NCBI RefSeq assembly: GCF_004363725.1 | Contig: NZ_SNZF01000001.1 | Coordinates: forward strand, 1-64,000 | From: Aquamicrobium defluvii | Lineage (GTDB): Bacteria; Pseudomonadota; Alphaproteobacteria; Rhizobiales; Rhizobiaceae | Direction: 5' to 3' | DNA length: 64,000 bases | In this document: positions 30,148-40,892 of the stretch, one piece after another | How the letters are laid out: every line of letters starts with the position of its first letter | How positions within the stretch are numbered: position 1 is the first letter of the stretch | Position numbers and translations under genes: made by a program | Notes under the pieces: model-generated | Told to the model about the DNA's origin: nothing | The model's database searches: none | What the model saw: the letters and a program-made list of their open reading frames with translations, nothing else

Positions 30148-31827
30148 ATGCTCTCCAGGCTGTCGATCCGCGACATCGTTCTGATCGAGAAGCTGGACAT
30201 AGACTTTGCTCCGGGTCTTTCGGTGCTGACCGGCGAGACCGGGGCGGGCAAGTCGATCCTGCTCGATTCGCTTTCCCTTGCTCTGGGCGCGCGCGGCGAT
30301 GCTTCGCTGGTGCGCCATGGTGCTGCGCAGGGACAGGTGACGGCGGTGTTCGACGTGCCGCGAAATCATCCCGCGCGCGACATTCTTTCCGAAAACGCCA
30401 TAGACGATGACGGCGACATCATTTTGCGCCGTATTCAGACGGCGGACGGCCGCACGCGCGTTTTCGTCAACGACCAGCCAGCCAGCGTGGCGCTGATGCG
30501 CACCGTCGGCCATGCGCTGGTGGAAATCCACGGCCAGCACGACGAGCGGGCGCTTGTCGATGCCAGCGCCCATCGCGAGGTTCTGGATGCGTTTGGCGGT
30601 CATGCCAGCGCCGTGCGCGAGACGGCCGAGGCATGGCGCGTCTGGCGCAGCGCCGAGCAGGAGCTCGCCCGCCATAAGGCACGGGTGGAAGCGGCGGCGC
30701 GCGAGGCGGACTATCTGAGGGCCGCCGTCGCGGAACTCGTGCAGCTCGACCCGCAGCCCGGCGAGGAAAGTGAGCTGGCAGCCTTGCGCACGGACATGAT
30801 GCGGGCGGAAAAGATTGCCTCCGAGATCAGCGACGCGCAGGACGTGCTGTCCGGCCCGTCCTCGCCCTTGCCGCAACTGGCAAGCCTGCTCAGGCGTTTG
30901 CAGCGCAAGGCGGCCGAGGTTCCGGGCCTGCTCGACGATGTGGTGACGTCGCTCGATGAGGCGATGCTTTCTCTCGATGCCGCGCAATCCGGCGTCTCGG
31001 CTGCCCTGCGCGCCACGGAATACGATCCGCAGCGCCTGGAGCAGGCGGAGGAGCGGCTGTTCGCGCTGCGTGCCGCTGGCCGCAAGCACAATGTGCAGGT
31101 CGACGATCTTGCCCGCCTGCGCGACACCATGGCGGCCGATCTGGCCGATCTCGATGCCGGCGAGGAGCGGCTGGCGGTGCTGGAACAGCATGCACGGCAG
31201 GCGCGCGACCTTTATGACCAGAGCGCCGCGCATCTTTCCGAGCTGCGGAAGGCAGCAGCCAAAGGGCTGCGCAACGCCGTGATGGCCGAACTGCCCGAAC
31301 TCAGGCTGGAGCGGGCGGAATTCATCGTTGAGATGTCGAGCGAGCCCGACAGCCGCATGGAGGAGGGCATCGACCAGATCGAGTTCTGGGTGCGCACCAA
31401 CCCCGGCACCCGCCCCGGCCCGATGATGAAGGTGGCTTCGGGCGGCGAGCTGTCGCGTTTCCTGCTTGCGCTGAAGGTGGCGCTGGCCGACCGGGGTTCG
31501 GCCCCGACGCTGGTTTTCGACGAGATCGATACGGGCGTGGGCGGCGCGGTGGCGGATGCCATCGGCCAGCGCCTTGCCCGGCTGGCGAAGGGCGGCGTGC
31601 AGGTGCTTTCCGTCACCCACGCGCCGCAGGTGGCGGCGCGTGCCTCCACCCATTTCCTGATCTCCAAGTCGGGTGGTGCGGACCGTGTCGCCACCGGCAT
31701 CGTCGCCATGGACATCGATGCAAGGCAGGAAGAGATCGCCCGCATGCTGGCCGGCGCGACGATAACCGACGAGGCGAGGGCGGCGGCCGAGCGGCTCCTG
31801 CGTGAGAACATCGCTGCGGCGATCTGA
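30148..31827 (+). CDS. recN: DNA repair protein RecN
   Basis: The product (559 aa) is an SMC-like ATPase for double-strand break repair. Walker A GETGAGKS lies at 29-36. A long coiled-coil hinge region covers about residues 160-370. The signature KVASGGELSRFLLALK and Walker B PTLVFDEIDTGVGGA lie near residues 430-470. It starts directly after bamD without a clear ribosome binding site of its own, so it is likely translated by coupling. Placement between bamD and ligA is common in Rhizobiales. Confidence 0.95.
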   Translation: MLSRLSIRDIVLIEKLDIDFAPGLSVLTGETGAGKSILLDSLSLALGARGDASLVRHGAAQGQVTAVFDVPRNHPARDILSENAIDDDGDIILRRIQTADGRTRVFVNDQPASVALMRTVGHALVEIHGQHDERALVDASAHREVLDAFGGHASAVRETAEAWRVWRSAEQELARHKARVEAAAREADYLRAAVAELVQLDPQPGEESELAALRTDMMRAEKIASEISDAQDVLSGPSSPLPQLASLLRRLQRKAAEVPGLLDDVVTSLDEAMLSLDAAQSGVSAALRATEYDPQRLEQAEERLFALRAAGRKHNVQVDDLARLRDTMAADLADLDAGEERLAVLEQHARQARDLYDQSAAHLSELRKAAAKGLRNAVMAELPELRLERAEFIVEMSSEPDSRMEEGIDQIEFWVRTNPGTRPGPMMKVASGGELSRFLLALKVALADRGSAPTLVFDEIDTGVGGAVADAIGQRLARLAKGGVQVLSVTHAPQVAARASTHFLISKSGGADRVATGIVAMDIDARQEEIARMLAGATITDEARAAAERLLRENIAAAI

Positions 31828-31836
31828 ATTATCGAT

Positions 31837-31887
31837 AGAGCATTGGAGCAGCCGGAAACCGGATTCCAGTTTTCGGTCCAGTGCTCT
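31837..31887. repeat. Palindromic intergenic element between recN and ligA
   Basis: Outer arms AGAGCATTGGA (31837-31847) and TCCAGTGCTCT (31877-31887) pair with one G-U. Inner arms CCGGAAACCGG (31852-31862) and CCAGTTTTCGG (31866-31876) pair with two G-U. The AGAGCAT...ATGCTC-like ends and the CCGGAAA...TTTCGG core resemble small palindromes I know to be widespread between genes in Mesorhizobium and relatives. It could work as a transcript-stabilising or terminating hairpin. The rest of 31828-32025 contains a short inverted repeat (GCAGGT/ACCTGC, 31989-32005) and no gene. Confidence 0.5.
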
Positions 31888-31914
31888 CAGCCCGGCCTGC
31901 CTGTCCACAACTGA

Positions 31915-34161
<2,247 letters not shown>

Positions 34162-34221
34162 GGCAGCGGGCGTTCTGGCGAACGATGCTTCCGCTGCTCT
34201 GGCTTCTTTCCCGGCCGCATT

Positions 34222-34310
34222 CATGCGATGTCAGGCGATTCGGTCTGACTGCAAAATGCTCCAGGATTTTTGCCCTCGATCCGTTTTCGCTGAACGGCTG
34301 GCTCAAGCGA
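34222..34310. repeat. Possible degenerate intergenic repeat before azlC
   Basis: The 206-base gap 34162-34367 has no gene. It contains words (GCAAAATGCTCCAGGATTTTT region and CCGTTTTCGCTGAACGG) of the kind seen in dispersed rhizobial intergenic repeats. CCGTTTTCGCTGAACGG can fold into a short hairpin. The call is tentative because only one copy is visible here. Confidence 0.3.
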
Positions 34311-34367
34311 ATTCATGTGACAGAGCCCGGCCGGCTGAATAGATACAACCTTTTCCGGGAGTGATCC

Positions 34368-35135
34368 ATGGCAGGACAGGCAGCGGATTCGCGCTCGTCC
34401 ACGAGCAAATCATCCATGAGCGAATTCTGGCACGGCGCGCGGTTCGGGCTTCCGGTCTGCATTGCCGTATCCCCTTTCGGGCTGCTGTTCGGCACGCTTG
34501 CCGTGGAAAACGGCCTGTCGGTTCTCGAAGCGGTCTTCATGAGCGCGTTCGTGTTCGGCGGCGCCAGCCAGATGGTTGGTATCGAACTGTTCGGCCAGAA
34601 GGTCGCGCCGTGGATGATCGCTCTTTCGATCTTCGCGGTGAACTTTCGCCATGTGCTCTATTCGGCGGCAATCGGCCGTTATCTGGCCGGATGGCCGCTT
34701 GCGCGGCAAGCTTTTGCCTTCTTCCTGCTGACCGACGCACAATATGCGCTCGCCGAAAGCCAGATCCAGAGCGGACGCAAGCTCACTTTCGCCCGCTATA
34801 TGGGAGCTGCGGTTACCAGCTATCTGACATGGGTGGCGACGACGGTGATTGGCGCCATCTTCGGCAAGCTTATTCCCGACACCAGCGCCATCGGCGTGGA
34901 CTTCCTGCTGCCGATCTATTTTCTGGGGCTGGTGATGGATTTCCGCAAACGCCCGCTCTGGCTGCCGGTTGTGGCCGTGAGTGCGGTGGCATCGATTCTT
35001 GCCTACAGGTTTGTGGGCTCGCCGTGGCATGTCCTGCTGGGGGCACTGGCCGGCGTTGCGCTGGCCGTCATCCTGCCGCCCTCGCGCAGCGGCATCGGCG
35101 CCGCTCCGGCACAGGCCGTGGAGAACCGGGCATGA
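34368..35135 (+). CDS. azlC: Branched-chain amino acid exporter, large subunit (AzlC)
   Basis: The product (255 aa) is a polytopic membrane protein of the AzlC/LIV-E family, which with AzlD exports branched-chain amino acids and analogues. The signature start FWHGARFGLPVCIAVSPFGLLFG, the FVFGGASQMVGIELF segment and NFRHVLYSAAIGRYL are typical. There are about six to eight spans. The stop overlaps azlD by 4 bases. Confidence 0.92.
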   Translation: MAGQAADSRSSTSKSSMSEFWHGARFGLPVCIAVSPFGLLFGTLAVENGLSVLEAVFMSAFVFGGASQMVGIELFGQKVAPWMIALSIFAVNFRHVLYSAAIGRYLAGWPLARQAFAFFLLTDAQYALAESQIQSGRKLTFARYMGAAVTSYLTWVATTVIGAIFGKLIPDTSAIGVDFLLPIYFLGLVMDFRKRPLWLPVVAVSAVASILAYRFVGSPWHVLLGALAGVALAVILPPSRSGIGAAPAQAVENRA

Positions 35136-35428
35136 GCAGCGCCTTCTGGGTCATCCTTGCCGGCGCTCTCGCCACCTATCTGACGCGCATTGGCGGGCAT
35201 CTGGTGATTTCCCGGCTGGAGCGCATTCCGCCGCGCGTCGAGGCCGGGCTCAACGCCGTTCCGGCAGCGGTGCTGACAACGCTGGTGGCGCCTGCCGTGC
35301 TGACGGCAGGCCCGGCGGAATGGCTGGCGCTGATCGTAGCGGGCCTGGTGGCCCTGCGCGGCGGCCTGCTCAGCATGTTCATAGCGGGCGCTGTGGTGCT
35401 CCTCATCGCCCGCCAGTTCATGGCCTGA
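35132..35428 (+). CDS. azlD: Branched-chain amino acid exporter, small subunit (AzlD)
   Basis: The product (98 aa) is the short polytopic partner of AzlC. It starts in an ATGA overlap with azlC. TYLTRIGGHLVISRLERIPPRVEAGLNAVPAAVLTTL is characteristic of AzlD, with three or four membrane spans over the whole length. It converges on the aminopeptidase gene with only 5 bases between the stops. Confidence 0.9.
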   Translation: MSSAFWVILAGALATYLTRIGGHLVISRLERIPPRVEAGLNAVPAAVLTTLVAPAVLTAGPAEWLALIVAGLVALRGGLLSMFIAGAVVLLIARQFMA

Positions 35429-35433
35429 TCGGC

Positions 35434-37266
35434 CTACGCGCCAAGCGGCGCGCAGGCCCGTTCGAGCCACGCCAGCGCTTCACCGTCGACCATCGGGCCG
35501 ATTTCGGCCAGCACGCGGGCATGATAGGCGTCAAGCCAGTTCAGTTCGTCGGGTGACAGCAGATCGGAAACGATCATGCGCCGGTCGAAGGGGGCAAGCG
35601 TCAGCGTCTCGAAGCTGTGCATGGCGATATCGCCGCCTTCGATCCGTGCTGCCTTTTCGACCACGATCAGGTTTTCAAGGCGGATGCCATAGGCGCCTTC
35701 CTTGTAATAGCCGGGCTCATTGGAGAGGATCATGCCCTCCAGCAGCTTCTCCATGCCGGTTTTGGCGATGCGCTGCGGCCCCTCATGCACGGCAAGATAG
35801 GAGCCGACGCCATGGCCGGTGCCGTGGGCGTAGTCGAGTCCGTGCGCCCATAGCGCGATACGGGCGATGGCATCGATATCAGCGCCGCGCGTGCCGGCCG
35901 GAAAGCGCAGGGTCGAAATGCCGATCAGGCCCTTCAGCACCAGCGTATAGCGCCGGCGCATTTCTTCCGTGGGGCGACCGATGGGAATGGTGCGGGTGAT
36001 GTCGGTGGTGCCGTCCTGATACTGTGCGCCCGAATCGAGCAGGAACAGTTCACCGTCACCGAGCTTGCGGTTGGTGGCGCGCGATACGCGGTAGTGCATC
36101 ACCGCGCCGTTCGGGCCGGAGCCGGAAATGGTCGCGAAGGAAACGTCGCGCAGCGGCATCTGCGTTTCCTCGCCTGCCTGCCGGCGGAAGTTTTCCAGCG
36201 CCTCGACGGCCTCGATCTCGTCGGTTGCACCCGGCTCCTGACGGTCCAGCCAGCACAGCATGCGCGCAATCGCCGCGCCGTCGCGGCGATGGGCGGCGCG
36301 GCTGCCTTCCAGCTCGGCGCCGTTCTTGGTGGCGCGCGGTATGCGGGCCGGATCGGCTGCCGCGACGACCGTGCCGCCATTGGCCTCGACCACCATGCGC
36401 AGCTTCTCGGCCGCCAGCACCGGATCGAGCGCGATGCGCGCGCCCTTGACCGCAAGCTCCGTAATGGCGGGCTCGAACTCCTCGGGCTGGTGCGGCTCTG
36501 CAAGCTGGGTGAGATAGGCTTCGACCTCGCGCGAGAATTTCGCCTTGTCCATGAACAGCCGGTGCGAGCCGTCGGCTGCCAGAATGGCGAAGCCGAGCGC
36601 CAGCGGCGTATGTGGCACGTCGTTGCCGCGAATGTTGAAGGCCCAGGCGATGGAGGAGGGGTCGGTGAGAACGGCATGGGTTGCGCCGTCGGCCCCGATC
36701 GCGGCTGCCAGCCGGACAAGCTTGTCCTTCGCCAGTTCACCGGCAAAGGCGATGGACTGGATTTCCACCGGGGTGACAGGCGCTGCCGGCTGGTCTTCCC
36801 AGACGGCATCGACCGGGTTTTCCTCCAGCGGCACCAGCTCGACGCCGGCCTTTTTTGCCGCCGCCTTCAGCGTGTCGATCTCGCCGGTGGTGTGCAGCCA
36901 CGGGTCGAAGCCGAGGCGGGTTCCGGATTTCAGGTTCTGGCCGATCCATTTCGACGGCGGATTGTCGACGAGGCTGTCATAGCTGAAGATGGCGGGGTCG
37001 GTTTCCTTGCGAACCTGCAAGGTGTAACGGCCGTCGACGAAGATGACGGCGCTGTCGGCCAGCACCAGCGCCACGCCGGCCGAACCGGAAAAGCCGGTCA
37101 GCCATTTCAGCCGGGCGGCGCGCGCCGGCACATATTCGCCCTGATGCTCGTCGGCGCGGGGCACGAGGAAGCCATCGATGCCATTGGCTGCCAGCCATGC
37201 GCGAAGGGCGGCAAGGCGCGGCGAGGCAAGCGAGGGATCGCTGGACGAATCGAACGACTGGAACAT
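35434..37266 (-). CDS. Aminopeptidase P family protein (M24B)
   Basis: The product (610 aa) removes N-terminal residues preceding proline in the cytoplasm. It has the long three-domain layout of eukaryotic-type XPNPEP: two creatinase N-domains, then the pita-bread catalytic domain. Metal ligands are visible as LLDSGAQYQDGTTDITRT (two Asp), HGTGHGVG (His), LSNEPGYY (Glu) and RLENL (Glu). A 10-bp hairpin sits 8 bases before the ATG and may cover the ribosome binding site. It follows prmA on the same strand. Confidence 0.93.
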   Translation of the reverse strand: MFQSFDSSSDPSLASPRLAALRAWLAANGIDGFLVPRADEHQGEYVPARAARLKWLTGFSGSAGVALVLADSAVIFVDGRYTLQVRKETDPAIFSYDSLVDNPPSKWIGQNLKSGTRLGFDPWLHTTGEIDTLKAAAKKAGVELVPLEENPVDAVWEDQPAAPVTPVEIQSIAFAGELAKDKLVRLAAAIGADGATHAVLTDPSSIAWAFNIRGNDVPHTPLALGFAILAADGSHRLFMDKAKFSREVEAYLTQLAEPHQPEEFEPAITELAVKGARIALDPVLAAEKLRMVVEANGGTVVAAADPARIPRATKNGAELEGSRAAHRRDGAAIARMLCWLDRQEPGATDEIEAVEALENFRRQAGEETQMPLRDVSFATISGSGPNGAVMHYRVSRATNRKLGDGELFLLDSGAQYQDGTTDITRTIPIGRPTEEMRRRYTLVLKGLIGISTLRFPAGTRGADIDAIARIALWAHGLDYAHGTGHGVGSYLAVHEGPQRIAKTGMEKLLEGMILSNEPGYYKEGAYGIRLENLIVVEKAARIEGGDIAMHSFETLTLAPFDRRMIVSDLLSPDELNWLDAYHARVLAEIGPMVDGEALAWLERACAPLGA

Positions 37267-37274
37267 GTCAGGAT

Positions 37275-37299
37275 TTCCCGGAAGTGAATCTTCCGGGAA
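37275..37299 (-). promoter_or_regulatory. Hairpin next to the aminopeptidase P start codon
   Basis: TTCCCGGAAG and CTTCCGGGAA form a perfect 10-bp stem with a 5-base loop, ending 8 bases upstream of the start codon on the minus strand. The only purine-rich candidate Shine-Dalgarno (CCGGGAA) lies inside the stem. It is either a translation-control hairpin or the prmA terminator moved close to the next start; no T-tract follows. Confidence 0.5.
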
Positions 37300-37352
37300 C
37301 CTAGCCTTCCCGCGTCATGCTGACAATGCGCCAGCGGGCAGGGCAGACCCGG

Positions 37353-38231
37353 TCAGGCGGCAGGCTTGAGATGGATGGTGACCCAGCCTTCGCGGTGCAG
37401 CGTGGTGATGTGGGCAAAGCCCTGCGCGACATAGGCCTCCACCACGGCATCGTGCTGGCGGTCGAGAATGCCGGACAGGACCAGCGAGCCGCCGGGGCGC
37501 ACATGGGCGGCCATCTGCGGGGCGATCTCGATGAGCGGGCCAGCCAGAATGTTGGCGACGATAAGTGCGAAGGGGCCGCGCCCGGAAAAAACCGGATGAT
37601 CGAAACCCGTCGCGGTAACCGTCTCGACATGATCGGCAACGCCGTTGAGTTTCACATTGGCGGCGGCAACTTCCGTGGCGGCCGGATCGATGTCGGTGGC
37701 CAGAACCGGGATGGGGGACAGCTTTGCCAGAGCGATGGCAAGAACCGCGCTTCCTGTCCCCAGATCGAGCGCGTTGTCGGGCTGCTCGGCGGCGACCACC
37801 TGCTCCAGCATTTCGAGGCAGCCGGCGGTGGTGCCGTGGTGGCCGGTGCCGAAGGCGAGGCCGGCCTCGATCTCGATGGCGATGTCCCCGTCGCGGCGCT
37901 CGGCCCGGTCATGGGAGCCATGGACGAAAAAGCGGCCGGCGCGCACGGGCTGCAGCCCTTCCAGCGAACGGGAGACCCAATCGATGTCGGGCAGTTCCTC
38001 GCGCCCGATGGCCTGATCGGCGGAAAGGGAGGAAAGCGCGTCGCGCAGGCGGGCCTCGGCCGCGTCGATATCGCCATCGGCGTAAAGCGAAACCTCGTGG
38101 ATGTCGCGATCCTCATCGACCTCCAGCACGGCAATCGGCCAGCCATCGTCCTCGAAGGCCGTTTCGAGGCTGGCAAAGATGCGCTCGGCCTCATCCTTCG
38201 AGGTGGTGAAGTGGAGGCGCGTCTGGGTCAT
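37353..38231 (-). CDS. prmA: Ribosomal protein L11 methyltransferase
   Basis: The product (292 aa) trimethylates L11 using S-adenosylmethionine. The catalytic domain has [23 protein letters not shown], the SAM loop [19 protein letters not shown], and the [22 protein letters not shown] segment, which are PrmA signatures. The N-terminal substrate-recognition domain (about residues 1-100) binds L11. It lies 21 bases downstream of the SCO1 gene on the same strand. Confidence 0.94.
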   Translation of the reverse strand: MTQTRLHFTTSKDEAERIFASLETAFEDDGWPIAVLEVDEDRDIHEVSLYADGDIDAAEARLRDALSSLSADQAIGREELPDIDWVSRSLEGLQPVRAGRFFVHGSHDRAERRDGDIAIEIEAGLAFGTGHHGTTAGCLEMLEQVVAAEQPDNALDLGTGSAVLAIALAKLSPIPVLATDIDPAATEVAAANVKLNGVADHVETVTATGFDHPVFSGRGPFALIVANILAGPLIEIAPQMAAHVRPGGSLVLSGILDRQHDAVVEAYVAQGFAHITTLHREGWVTIHLKPAA

Positions 38232-38252
38232 GAAGTCGGGAACCTGTTGGTT

Positions 38253-38828
38253 TCAGCCGCCCGCAGCCAGCCGCTTCAGCTTGGCCCTGGCAGCGTCGGG
38301 GCTCTCGCCATAGGCGATGGTGCCGAAAAAGTCACCCTGCGAATTGAGCAGCAGGACCGATGCGGTGTGGTCGAGGGTGTAATCGCCATCGTCGGTCGGC
38401 ACCTTCTTCCAGTAGATGCCGAAGGACTTGGCCATGGCGAAGACCTTTTCCGGCTCGCCGGTGATGCCGGTGATGCGGTCGGAGAAATTGCTGATGTAGG
38501 TGTTCATGATCTCGGGCGTGTCGCGCTCGGGATCGACGGAAACGAAGTAGGCACGGATGTCCTTGCCCTCGTCACCCAGGGCATTCAGGTAACCGGCGAG
38601 CTCAAACAGCGTGGTCGGGCACACTTCCGGGCAATGCGTGAAGCCGAAGAATACGGCCGCGGGCTGGCCACGGAAAGCCTGCTCGGTAATCGGCTCGCCC
38701 CTCTGGTCGGTAAGCGTGAAGGGCGCGCCGAAAGGCTCGCCGCTGTGGCGCTGGCTGTACCAGTTGAAGATCAGGAAACCGATGCCGACAGCGATGAGGA
38801 CGAGAAGGCCGAAGAGAATCTTGCGCAT
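38253..38828 (-). CDS. SCO1/SenC family copper chaperone
   Basis: The product (191 aa) is a membrane-anchored thioredoxin-fold protein that assists copper A site assembly in cytochrome c oxidase. An N-terminal anchor (about residues 4-22) precedes the domain. Copper ligands are Cys66 and Cys70 in HCPEVCP and His154 in DHTAS. Length matches the family. No other oxidase assembly genes are nearby. It is divergent from the CreA gene across a 191-base gap that should hold both promoters. Confidence 0.92.
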   Translation of the reverse strand: MRKILFGLLVLIAVGIGFLIFNWYSQRHSGEPFGAPFTLTDQRGEPITEQAFRGQPAAVFFGFTHCPEVCPTTLFELAGYLNALGDEGKDIRAYFVSVDPERDTPEIMNTYISNFSDRITGITGEPEKVFAMAKSFGIYWKKVPTDDGDYTLDHTASVLLLNSQGDFFGTIAYGESPDAARAKLKRLAAGG

Positions 38829-39019
38829 GGGAGGGCAGTCCGCTTTCAGGCGGCCTCAGGCCGCATCAATCCGACAGATGGGCCTGTTCTAGTCGCCCGG
38901 CGGAAACTGTCAAAGTGGGCCCATTGCCGCAAGGGCTGTCCGGTCACATCATCGTGCTTGCAACGGGGCGGCCTTCACCCCAATTTGCAGGAGAAATCCC
39001 GACGCAGACGGAGAACATC

Positions 39020-39511
39020 GTGCGCAAGACCCTGGCCAGCCTGACAGCAGCGGCGACCATCGCCGGAACCCTCGCTTCCGCTCATGCCGAACAGGTGGGC
39101 AAGATCGGTGTCGACTGGTTCGGCAACGACATCAAGATCGAGGCGGTGAGCGATCCCAAGGTGCAGGGCGTGACCTGCCATCTAGCCTATTTCGACCGTG
39201 GCGTCATCGACCGTCTCCAGAAAGGCAACTGGTTCGAGGACCCGTCCAACGCCGCCATCTCCTGCCAGCAGACGGGGCCGATCAGGATCGGCGACATCGA
39301 TCTCGGCAAGAGCGGGGAAGAGGTGTTCCGGCAGTCGATCAGCCTGATCTGGAAGAAGCAGGTGGTGAAGCGGATCTACGACAAGGCCAACGATACGATG
39401 ATCTATCTGGCGCATTCGCAGCAGATTCAGGACGGATCGGCCAAGATGGCCATTGCGACCATCCCGCTTTTCGGACAGCAGGTCGAGTGGGAGAAGGGCA
39501 AGCCGCAATAG
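39020..39511 (+). CDS. CreA family periplasmic protein (GTG start)
   Basis: The product (163 aa) has a signal peptide (residues 1-25, ASAHA). The mature part starts EQVGKIGVDWFGNDIKIEAVSDPKVQGVTCHLAYFDRG, which is diagnostic of the CreA family (Pfam PF05981). CreA's biochemical role is not established. I chose GTG 39020 because GGAGA lies five bases upstream and it gives the signal peptide directly. Confidence 0.9.
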   Translation: MRKTLASLTAAATIAGTLASAHAEQVGKIGVDWFGNDIKIEAVSDPKVQGVTCHLAYFDRGVIDRLQKGNWFEDPSNAAISCQQTGPIRIGDIDLGKSGEEVFRQSISLIWKKQVVKRIYDKANDTMIYLAHSQQIQDGSAKMAIATIPLFGQQVEWEKGKPQ

Positions 39512-39566
39512 TTCCGCAGCAGGCAGGAGGCTTGCCGAAGGCGAGGGCGCGTCGTACAGCCGCCCG

Positions 39567-40208
39567 ATGGACGAGCGTCAACAGCCAGAGCCGCGCGATG
39601 CACAGCCGCGCATCCACCCGACCGCGGAGCTGAAGGGCTGCCGGCTGGAACCTTACGTGGCCATCGGAGAGCGGGTTGTTCTGCGCGAGGTGACGGTCGG
39701 AGCCTTCACCTATTTCGAGCGCCACGCGGAAGCCATCTACTCGACGTTGGGCAAATTCTGCTCGGTCGCGGCAAACACCCGCATCAACGCGCTGGAGCAT
39801 CCGATCGAGCGCATCACCCAGCACAAGGTGAGCTACCGCCCCAACGAATACTTTCGCTATCTCGGCGTTGATTCCGCCTTTCGGGAACGCCGGCGGGCCA
39901 GGCACGTCACCATTGGCCATGACGTGTGGGTCGGGCATGGCGCGGTGATCCTGCCTGGCGTGAGCGTGGGCAATGGCGCGGTGATTGGAGCCAACGCCGT
40001 GGTGACGCGCGATGTGGAGCCCTATGCGATCATGGCCGGATCGCCGGCTCGGCTGCTTCGCTACCGTTTTGCCGCCGGTATTGCCGCGCGCATCGAAAGG
40101 CTGGCGTGGTGGGACTGGCCTGCCGAAAAGATCGGCCGCGCGGTTCCCGACATGCAGGCCGTGTCTATCGAAGACTTTCTCAGACGTTGGGAACATCCTC
40201 AGAGCTGA
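39567..40208 (+). CDS. Left-handed beta-helix acyltransferase, phosphonate-associated DapH-like
   Basis: The product (213 aa) is a hexapeptide-repeat transferase. The N-terminal IHPTAELKGCRLEPYVAIGERVVL and the later IGHDVWVGHGAVILPGVSVGNGAVIGANAVVTRDV are beta-helix coils, with the catalytic-type His in the segment HDVWVGHG. The long loop QHKVSYRPNEYFRYLGVD resembles the transferases encoded in rhizobial phosphonate (phn) clusters. No other phn gene is visible here, so the substrate is uncertain. The start at 39567 has only a weak ribosome binding site; the frame stays open upstream. Confidence 0.75.
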   Translation: MDERQQPEPRDAQPRIHPTAELKGCRLEPYVAIGERVVLREVTVGAFTYFERHAEAIYSTLGKFCSVAANTRINALEHPIERITQHKVSYRPNEYFRYLGVDSAFRERRRARHVTIGHDVWVGHGAVILPGVSVGNGAVIGANAVVTRDVEPYAIMAGSPARLLRYRFAAGIAARIERLAWWDWPAEKIGRAVPDMQAVSIEDFLRRWEHPQS

Positions 40209-40235
40209 CGTCGCATCTGCGCCGGTAACCATATC

Positions 40236-40262
40236 TCTTAACGTAAAACATTAGCGTTAAGA
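40236..40262. promoter_or_regulatory. Inverted repeat TCTTAACG/CGTTAAGA
   Basis: Two exact 8-base arms (40236-40243 and 40255-40262) with an 11-base AT-rich gap lie 28 bases after the transferase stop and about 130 bases before the next start. It may be a weak terminator of the transferase or a regulator site for the secreted protein gene. The surrounding 182-base gap is AT-rich. Confidence 0.4.
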
Positions 40263-40390
40263 TTCGGTTTACGGGTTGTATTATGAAATATTGGCAATCT
40301 TCAGTTGTAATTCTTTGCGGAATTCATATCCTGACATCGGAGGTATTCATCTGAGGCGCAAGGACAGACGGAACAACAGAGGAGAGTGTC

Positions 40391-40777
40391 ATGAACAAGT
40401 TCACCGTTATTCTTGCAACCGCAGCCGTTTCTTTCACCGCAGTCAGCGCCCATGCCGGCGGATGGGGTTCCAAAGGCAACAGCAACAATTCCAGCGGCGG
40501 CCTGATCAATGTGGCGCCGGCCGTGGCGCTCGGCGACATCAAGCTGCTGAACGGCCTTTCCATTCTCAACAAGTCGCCGATCCTTTCCGGCAACAACACC
40601 GTGCTCGGCAATGGCATCCTGAGCGGCATCGGCCTCGGCATTCTGGGCGTCGGCGCAGGCTCGGCCAACTCGCCGGTGGGCATTTCCGGCGGCGGCAATA
40701 CCTATACCGACAACAGCGGCAACAATTACAACAGCGGCAACGGCAACTCTTCCTACTCCGTGAAGAAGCGTCGCTAG
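40391..40777 (+). CDS. Secreted Gly/Asn/Ser-rich protein (128 aa)
   Basis: A strong GAGGAG precedes ATG 40391. Residues 1-22 are a Sec signal peptide (AVSAHA). The mature protein alternates a polar Gly/Asn/Ser-rich start, a hydrophobic middle (about 38-90: LLNGLSILNKSPILSG, then ILSGIGLGILGVGAG) and an Asn/Gly/Ser/Tyr-rich tail ending in KKRR. No Cys or known domain is present. Such composition suggests a surface or matrix protein with beta-structure, but I do not recognise a family. Confidence 0.75.
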   Translation: MNKFTVILATAAVSFTAVSAHAGGWGSKGNSNNSSGGLINVAPAVALGDIKLLNGLSILNKSPILSGNNTVLGNGILSGIGLGILGVGAGSANSPVGISGGGNTYTDNSGNNYNSGNGNSSYSVKKRR

Positions 40778-40807
40778 ACCAATAAGTCGGATGTCCGGGT
40801 CCGGCGG

Positions 40808-40838
40808 CGGGCAGGAGGGTTCGCGTCCCTCTTGCCCG
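40808..40838. terminator. Hairpin between convergent genes
   Basis: A 12-bp stem (CGGGCAGGAGGG with CCCTCTTGCCCG, one G-U pair) and a 7-base loop lie between the secreted-protein gene and the convergent barrel-like gene. There is no T-tract on either side, so termination strength is uncertain. Confidence 0.5.
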
Positions 40839-40892
40839 CATCCGTTCAGGGGAACGGGGAAGGGATGCCGCGCATTGCCTCATGGCCGGGCT

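Noticed and set aside
40236..40262. CtrA box (TTAA-N7-TTAA) in the inverted repeat
   Set aside because: The TTAA words are present but the spacing is wrong for CtrA.
40283..40354. 23-codon frame (MKYWQSSVVILC...) in the AT-rich leader before the secreted protein gene
   Set aside because: There is no Shine-Dalgarno and no conserved feature; AT-rich spacers give such frames by chance.
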